From NCBI GenBank assembly GCA_920105625.2, contig OV050030.1, positions 405,871,034-405,935,033 on the forward strand: 64,000 nt of DNA, in the 5' to 3' direction. Under the pieces are notes generated by a model, which saw only the letters and a program-made list of their open reading frames with translations, was not told the DNA's origin and made no database searches. Made by a program: the position numbers and the translations under genes. The stretch is from Clusia tigrina. Its lineage: Eukaryota; Arthropoda; Insecta; Diptera; Clusiidae. Numbering within the stretch: position 1 is the first letter of the stretch; every line of letters begins with the position of its first letter. Of the stretch, positions 56,871 through 64,000 are shown piece by piece.

Positions 56871-58855
56871 GTAACTACCCCTTTTTAAAACGTCGCGCTC
56901 ACTTTGTTTGGCAACATTTTGTACCGCGTTGCAATTGCGTTAAATGTCCTGATAGAAACTAGACTACAATGTTATCAAGAACTTTTCTCTGGAATGGATC
57001 GTAAACATATATGTTATGAGTAATGAAAAAATCGGCTTCAAGTGAACTGTGTTAACTACTCCTCTACTCGTTTGAAGTGATCCACAATTCTAAGCAAACT
57101 CCTCATGTTGTCTTTAGTGACTGATTGAGACTATTTTTGGTGAGTAAATGAAAGGTTTTTTTTGTTTAAAAATCGAAGTCTTGAGACAAATTCTGTCCGC
57201 TATCTTGGCAACTTTAAACCGTCTCTGTACATATTGAAAAGCGGCTAATTAGCTTTTGTCGAATCGAAGGCGGTTTATATTTGAGAAGCGTACTTAATTA
57301 GCAGGATATACGCCAAAAAAAGGAAACTTGTTAGTTTTTGTTTGTATCTTGATCAAAGTTTACCAACTTATTATTTAAGCAAATGACAAACTTTGCTTTT
57401 ACAAAAAGTCACCGCTTTACTTTAATGTGGCAGTGCAGGCATCGTCAACGTCATCCACCTCACCGAGAATGAGAGAAATAAGACTATAAAGGAAAAAGTA
57501 AGACACTTTTACATCTGGAGTACGGGCATGAAATAACTAAATCTCGCTGCCAATCAAAGCAGCAAGTGATCTCTGGGCCACTGGGCAGCTGAGTGCAAAT
57601 TTAAAATGAGAATATTGCCTGCGTGTATTTTATTATTTATTGGAAAATTCTGCTTCCTACTCCTACTTGATTTTAATTTATTAATTACTTTGCGCTCCTC
57701 CACTGCTTCCTGGTTGCATGACCCACTTTCTCGTTTTGCGCATTCAGCTTCCATTTATTACAAATTTCAACTTACAAGCAACCTAAAATAAAAAATTCAC
57801 TACGGTTCCTTTATGCGCCGAGCGAGTGTGAGGGGGGGCATCGTCAGGGCAGAGAGCCAGAGCAGCACGAGCAACCGAAGCAACAGAAGCAGAAAGCGCA
57901 ACAAGCCAAAGCAAAGGAATTCTTGTACAGCTGAAAAGCAGCTCTCGCGTGGTGTGGAGTGTGTAGTGTGCAGTCCCTGGAGCATGGACCGTTTGCATTA
58001 TGAAATCAGAACTTGCAGTGCCTGTTGCTAGGACTACACTCGTAAGGAATTTTCTCGTTTTATTTCACATTTCGTTTTCATGTCATAAGTGCCACGACGT
58101 TTACTTTTGACTTGTGCCTGCATTATTACAATGTAATCTTCTGATTCGCACGCCAACACTCCGGCTAATAAATGGCGGACATAACGCTGGCATGATTTTC
58201 AACAGCATTTTTGAGTTAATCAAATATGCTAAATCCTGCACGCTAAGAGAAAATTTGTATTTTTACTTGTGTCTTTCGCTGACATGTTTCCTGATTTCTG
58301 TTTTTATTGCAACTTTAGAAGTGGGCGAAAGGACTGAGTCTTCCTCAAGCATAATTTAGTTTTGCAAAATGTAAATTTGTTTAGGCTCTTATTGTTATTG
58401 TGAATTGATTTTATCAATGCAATCACAATTTCAACCATATCTCAGTATATAATTGGCAGTTTTCGGAGCTACTATCAAATAAAGGAACAGAAAAATGTCA
58501 ATAAAGGATGTAGAAAAATACCCTTTTACAACTGAAAAATTTACCTCGAATGAATGGAATATATTTCAATAGATTGTCTGCTTTAATTGTTAAGCCTACC
58601 ACGATATAGCTTCTACGTTTATAAATGTGAACGAAATAACACTGCTCTGGGACCAGAACTGTTTAATACTGTTGGGTCCGTCAATATGCACATAGAAATA
58701 GCGTTATTCAAAGAGGCAATACTAAGAATTGAAGACACATTCTGCTACTTAATAATCCTTGATTTTGTTAGTGTGAATAATACAGTTACTAAAGGAGGAT
58801 TGTCTATCAGGTCAATAGTACCTGAAATATCATCTGACCAAAATCTACATTCTTG
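56871..58855. other. Unique DNA with a GC-richer island
   Basis: 57420-58150 is GC-richer, with a purine-rich AGAGCCAGAGCAGCACGAGC run near 57860, and is transposon-free. Overlapping frames on both strands have no family resemblance. Confidence 0.45.
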
Positions 58856-58859
58856 AAGA

Positions 58860-59275
58860 TAAGGAGTGCCGGCAACTGCATTGAATTGGCAAGGACTAGA
58901 ATGAACATATTCCACCGCAATCAGCTGACTCTGGAAGAAATAAAGAAAGCTCCTATTCTGGCCATTCTCAAATTCATCCATAAAGCGGAAAAGATGATAA
59001 AAGAACTTATCAAATAATTCCTTTCTTTGTACAAGGAACATCGAGGTAAAAAAGGACCTGATGACTTTAATGGGGATGCTTTGACGTCACCAAATGGAGG
59101 AAGTGCTTTGGCATTACTGCAAAATACCGGTACTAAACCAATAGGGTATAATAGATCGGACAGTTATGATCACATGGATCATGGAATGACATGGAATGAC
59201 AAAATGTAGAGTTGCACAAAAGATCTTTTAGGTCGCAGTGTCGGCCACGGGCCAAACTACTACAACAAAATTATT
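58860..59275 (+). mobile_element. LOA/Lian-type LINE 3' end
   Basis: NCIELARTRMNIFHRNQLTL (58872-58932) resembles the segment just after the C-terminal knuckle of the family (CPALAR.R), followed by ILAILKFIHKAEK. The 3' tail CACAAAAGATCTTTTAGGTC and GCAGTG (59214-59240) matches the termini at 7772 and 28915. The intervening ~200 bp are diverged. Confidence 0.6.
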
Positions 59276-60324
59276 ATTAAAGGAGGATTGTATGATTTAT
59301 TATTACTTCATTATGCCGCATATCGTTTATATTATGACGAAAATTCGTTTATTCGCTAAAAATTCGATCACTGAATTGTACAAAGTAATACAAACGCTTT
59401 GTTTTCTTATATAATTTTTATAAAAGTAGAATGAGGAGCAATTATAGTAGATAGAACACAGAACATGAAGTAAACTTCTTCCACTTTATGTATAATACCG
59501 CGAAGTACCCTCACAACTGATTCTGGAAAATAATTTCCTAAACAAGCGATGATTTATATTCATAAGCTTCATTAAAGTCCTCATGTGGAATATTTCTCAA
59601 AATAATGCATTTAAAGTTCTACAAATAAAGCGAACTATCACTGTACGAGTATATAGTAAAATTTGGATTCAAAAAGGTAATAAGGAGATGTTAGATTCAA
59701 ATACTGCATTTACTTACAAAACTATATAAATATAATGTCCAAAGCTTCGAAGCAAATAATCGCTGATCATCGTTCGATAATAAACTCCAATGATGGTAAC
59801 GTGCTATATTGGTTCACTCTGAGAAATAATTCTGTACAGAACCGCCCTCCTAGAAAGTCCAATAAATATTTGTCTGACTAGACTGTTGTGGCAAGGGTAT
59901 TCCCACTTTGTAAATAACAGTATAGGATTGGTTACGTGGCCATTAAGCCAGAAACGATTTTCATAACTGAACAAAAATGAACAATAATACAGTGTTCGAT
60001 GCAACACTCGAGTTACTCACTTGTCAAACAACTAAAGAAGTCGCTTAGTTCATAAGTTGTAAAAATATGGCAGCACTGGCAACCAATACTCTATCAATAT
60101 TGATTGATATTTTTATAAGTAAACAAGTTGTATTCAGGAGCACAGTTGCAAGTCGAAAATTTGAATTAACGAACCAATCCTAGCTCGTTAAAATAGCTAC
60201 TTTGCTCAGTTGCGATGTCATTAAAATGTAAGAATAAGCGACTTTAAGCTAGTTGCGTTTGGCGAATCAAACGCAGTTAATGTTACTACATATCTAATGC
60301 CAATGGAAAGAATTCAGCACCTCG
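59276..60324. other. No gene seen
   Basis: AT-rich DNA with no recognised element. Confidence 0.45.
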
Positions 60325-61545
60325 CTGTACTTTGCGTAAAAGGCGCACTGAGAAGCACTCCAACACAACTGCTCTCGAAACGGTACTAAACTTGCCACCT
60401 ATCGACTTTGTGGCGGAGAATCTAGCAAAGAAATCCGCAGGGACTGACGGCTGCGGGAGAATTTACTTACAGAACCTTCGGGCATAGCTCCATAGACAGA
60501 AGGGGTTTGTGCAGCACGGACTACATGACTCCTCGCTTTAATTGTGAGAGAAGGTATCGAACCACAATCGCAGAGTGGTGGCTTAAAGGGATGAGGCCCA
60601 GCCGAAGGACCTTTAACTTTTACACAGAAGGCTCTAATACGATGGATGGAGTGGGAGCGGGCATCTACTGCTCAGAGTTGGGAATTAGGCAGCCTATAAA
60701 GCTGCCTGACTAGACCTTTCAAGCGGAAGTCTTTGCTGTTAGCAAAGCCGCGGAACTAGCCTACACCAAGACAGTAAATGACTCACAAATAAACATATAC
60801 GTGGACAGCCAGGCAGCGATAAAGGCGACTAACTCATATAGTATAAAGTCCAAAAATATTCTACAGAGCAGGGAAGCCACAGAAAGGCTAGTCGAAAATA
60901 GAAGACTGCATATCGATTGCGTACCTGGTCATAAGGGCATAAAAGGGAATGAAATAGCAGATGAGATTGCAAAAAGCGCTGTCTATTTACCACTTGAACC
61001 AGAAAAGACCTCTGAAAGAACTATTCAATGCAACGGATGGACACATGAGAAGGCAGGTGGAAGTAAGGTGGCACAGTTTAACCACCTGCAAAATTCCAAA
61101 GGTTATGTGTAAGGTCATCGATGGGAAACTAACGCGATTTAGACTCGCGCTCCCACGAAAAGACTGTAGAACTATCATAGGGACAATCAAAGAGTATTTA
61201 CGTTGTATATTGTCTTTGGTACAATCACAGGCCAAAATTTACTGGCGACACATTCACACAAGATAGGAATTGCGGACAACGGCGCATGAAGGAAATGTAG
61301 GGAGATTGGAATAAGGGAAACTATAGAGCATCTCCTTTGTATATGTCCTGCGTTATCAAAAACTCGCTTAAAATTCTTAGGAGCCGTCTCAGGAATGGAG
61401 CTGACAGCTCACTTCGCAAAAGGCGTTGACATCCTACGAGATGTCTACTGCAAATCTACATAAAGGTCAGACCCCATCTGTATCGCTAGGGACAAATCGG
61501 TCTATGCGTGGCTTTATGCCAGCCAGGTTAACCTAACCGAACCTA
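60325..61545 (+). mobile_element. LOA/Lian-type LINE: RT end, RNase H and C-terminus
   Basis: LETVLNLPPIDFVAENLAKK (60378-60437) is the RT tail. RNase H has FYTEGSNTMDGVGAGIYC (first catalytic Asp changed to Glu), an in-frame TAG at 60711, FQAEVFAVSKAAELAY, YVDSQAAIKATNS and CVPGHKGIKGNEIADEIAK (His and last Asp kept). After a frameshift near 61050 comes the segment TIIGTIKEYL. The C-terminal knuckle is KCREIGIRETIEHLLCICPA, with the first Cys codon changed to TGA at 61287. Otherwise the domain order and spacing are as in the family. It is followed closely by a separate 3' relic at 61556. Confidence 0.87.
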
Positions 61546-61555
61546 ATGTTACTTT

Positions 61556-61800
61556 GAGAGATATGGCAGGGGCACACTCGGTGTCCACGAGTCTATGCCG
61601 CAATAGTCCACTGTTAATGATGTTGAATGAAGAATTTAGTGTTCCTTCTGAGACAGGAATTCTGTATATAAAACGGCTAGAAACAATTCCATGAAACACT
61701 AACAGTCCTGGAACAACAACCAAGTCTCATGAGGTATCACAAAAGGCCAATTATGGCCTAAGTGTGCCTTTCTGGCGACCGCTAAGCCTACCTACATACC
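61556..61800 (+). mobile_element. LINE 3'-UTR relic (ACCT-tail family)
   Basis: GAGGTATCACAAAAGGCCAA, TTATGGCCTAAGTGTGCC and GCTAAGCCTACCTACATACC (61733-61800) match the terminus at 56140-56260 read on the opposite strand. The portion before 61700 is unassigned. Confidence 0.6.
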
Positions 61801-64000
61801 ATGTGTACTCGTATATCAGGATTCAATGGTATCAAGATTCATTGGTATCAAGATTGATCGTTAACAAAATCAACGAGAATAAAGTTCGGAGAGACGCTTA
61901 CTACCAGAGACCATAGAGACGGGACACTTAAACTCCAACTTTTCTGACGTTTAAAAAAAACTGTCTTTGTTTATAGGGTATATTTATCATTGGTTAACAA
62001 GAATTCTGAAGAAAATCAGCCACACTACTACAGTTTTGCACATGTGGTAGTGTGCGCAAACCAAGAGTCATATCTCTGTATTCTCTGCTTACTACTCTTT
62101 ATTCCTCCACCATCCAATTCCCACCATGGAGTAACTTACTATCATCACTAAATGTAGGCGACGATTATCGTGTTCAACAGCTAATGTATACGAAAACAAT
62201 TCTCGACATACTCCTATCTACTAATCTAAATTTGGCTCTGTCACATCCGGCATTTGAAATCAGGAAATTTCAGCCTCTGAAATTGTTCGGCTAAAATATT
62301 CTTCCCTTAGCTACTCCCATGCAAAAGTTGCATATAAATATTACTCGAATACAAACTGAAACAGTGTTGAAAATTGTTGATCTCGTTTTATGCCATGGAA
62401 TTCTGACACTTATGCAGCTCCAGCCACAGTTGGGCAGCCACCAATAAATATACATTAAAAAATTGCCTCTAGTGAAAAAGTTCCTTTGGCTTTTTGTTTT
62501 TATGCAAATGTGGCACATTAATTTCTATTAAAACTTTGCCAATAAAACAACGAAGAAGGGTTCGCATGTGTGCGTGGATGCGTTTGTGTGCGGGGATGCG
62601 TTTGTGTGCGTGTCTGTGTGTGTGCGTGTGTGTGTGTGTGTGTGTGAGTGGCGCACGCACCCTACCACATATGTGAAAAGTTTCTATGCCGTGTGTGAGT
62701 TTGTTAAATTTATGACCAGAACTAGTTTAGCAGAGTAGCATAATATGATGATGTTTACGATGCGTGAGAGAGGGAACCAAAGAACCAATAAAAATATTAA
62801 TGAGGCCATCAGCGGGTATTTTATTAATCCAACTTTGGTAATATTCCCTGCCGAAAAAGTTTTTGAAATAATTTACTACATAAACTGTTAATTAAATATA
62901 AAGAAAATTAGTTTAAGTGATAGTGACAAAGTTACGAGTAGTTCATCAGTTAGATTGAAGTATTAATACCGCTGTGGTGAAGCTCTGTGCATCATGTGCC
63001 AACAAATTTTTAGAAAATGATGAGTATCTTCAAATGTTGCAAAAGCTTCCATCAAAGTCACGTCATCATTTTTGGCACAACGCATCGAGTTGAACATTTT
63101 GATCCGCAAATGAAACTGCTGGGAATTGGTAGGGAATTGTGTGCTTCGTTGGACATTGACAGTCCACAATCCTTCTACCAAATCCACATGCATCAAATTG
63201 TCATTCCGAAATCCGTTATTAATCAACCAGAGCCTGTATGCCGCTGATATCCTCAATTTGAGATGGAAATTCTTGCTATTCGTGGTAGTGGGAGAATGCC
63301 TTAAGATGCCGTTGCCGTTGCCGTATCACACACAGCAACTGAGTTGTGACTGAGTCTTAAATTTGTGAAATTTTAGACTACAGTCCCTTCGAATTGAATC
63401 ATGTCAAATTCACTGAAGCGGTTTAAGTGGGGATATTCAGATGCTATTTCAGGAATATTCGAATATTCGGATAACCAGGAAACTATATTGACGATTTTTT
63501 AAAGAGTTTATGCCATCTGTACCAGTTTGTGTAGTCGTAAAGTGCCAGAAATCTGCAACGAAATAATAGTTTATAATAGAAGTGCTTCCTTTAGACCATA
63601 ATAAGCTTTTTTAGCTTAGAACAATTATAAATTACGAGTAATTTGTTAATGTAATGTGATTATTTGTTATGCTGAAACATATATTTGGCAGACTTGAAGG
63701 TGGCTTTCACGAACACTTTGCAATAAGCACATTTTAGCAGTATCGAAGAACGCCTCCACGGCAGTAGTTCATATTCTACATAAACCAGATGAAGACGCAT
63801 GTAGCGTGATGATCATTCGTTCGATTACATACAAGCAACATAATCGGAGAGTTGCTTTAGTTTGAGAAGGACGACCAGGGAGAAAAATATGAATTAAACT
63901 GACTTATCAGCAAACGAGTTTATAAGCTAAACTGAGTCACATAGTCAGCACACTTGAAAGGAGAAGATTCTGACAACACAGGCTAAAATTCCCTTCAATT
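61801..64000. other. No gene seen; GT repeat
   Basis: A GT tract lies at 62600-62648. At 62963-63353 there are overlapping frames on both strands (97, 76 and 75 codons) that I do not recognise. The region is not obviously repetitive, so a fragment of an unknown element or exon cannot be excluded. Confidence 0.4.

Noticed and set aside
62963..63353. Overlapping frames of 75-97 codons on both strands
   Set aside because: Open on both strands over the same bases, no recognisable domain and no splice signals; left as unassigned.

Overview
This is a gene-poor stretch of an animal nuclear genome, almost certainly from a higher fly. A tephritid fruit fly is my best guess, with moderate confidence. 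The grounds are AT-rich DNA with frequent CA/GT microsatellites, (CAG)n/(CAA)n triplet tracts, recurrent ACTCGTATA-type words, and mobile elements that translate as dipteran Jockey, LOA/Lian-type, I-type and mariner families. I see no complete host protein-coding gene. The one plausible host coding piece is a short first exon at 4453-4492 on the + strand: an ATG with 13 codons, then a clean GTAAGC donor, preceded by A-rich, CAA-triplet-rich leader-like DNA. If real, most of the window is the first intron of that gene.

Layout. 1.9-3.4 kb is a 72-bp minisatellite with a 716-bp higher-order duplication. 3.4-4.5 kb is the putative leader and first exon. 6.0-9.6 kb holds a truncated LTR, a Jockey endonuclease fragment, a LOA-type 3' end and an internally deleted Jockey element. 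11.9-12.6 kb and 18.9-19.7 kb are LOA-type remnants. 13.7 kb has a 21-bp minisatellite and 16.1-16.9 kb a ~180-191 bp satellite-like array. 17.0 and 21.1 kb are two copies of one interspersed repeat. 22-23 kb has a 70-bp minisatellite against a LINE 3' end. 24.4-26.3 kb is the longest LOA-type copy (RT to C-terminus). 27.5-29.9 kb holds two more, one with an open 239-aa RNase H frame. 31.6-31.9 kb and 50.7-51.3 kb are two LTR-like sequences with heat-shock-element clusters upstream of TATA boxes. 35.0-35.9 kb is an internally deleted mariner. 41-43 kb is cryptically simple ATTACC/ATTGTA-type DNA carrying tRNA-derived SINEs. 45-50 kb has LINE pieces, SINEs and a solo LTR with a 4-bp target duplication. 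51.4-52.2 kb is a CT-rich ~210-bp tandem array. 55.4-56.9 kb has a second mariner remnant and a LOA-type 3' end. 59-61.8 kb has further LOA-type pieces.

Between these lie 0.5-2 kb islands of more GC-rich, apparently single-copy DNA with CA microsatellites and no transposon similarity that I can see. These are the best candidates for host regulatory DNA. Every transposon copy is broken, so the window is mostly a record of decayed insertions. The observations most worth following are the heat-shock-element arrays in the LTR-like repeats, the seven-copy tRNA-derived SINE family, the solo LTR with its GTAT duplication, and the possible first exon.
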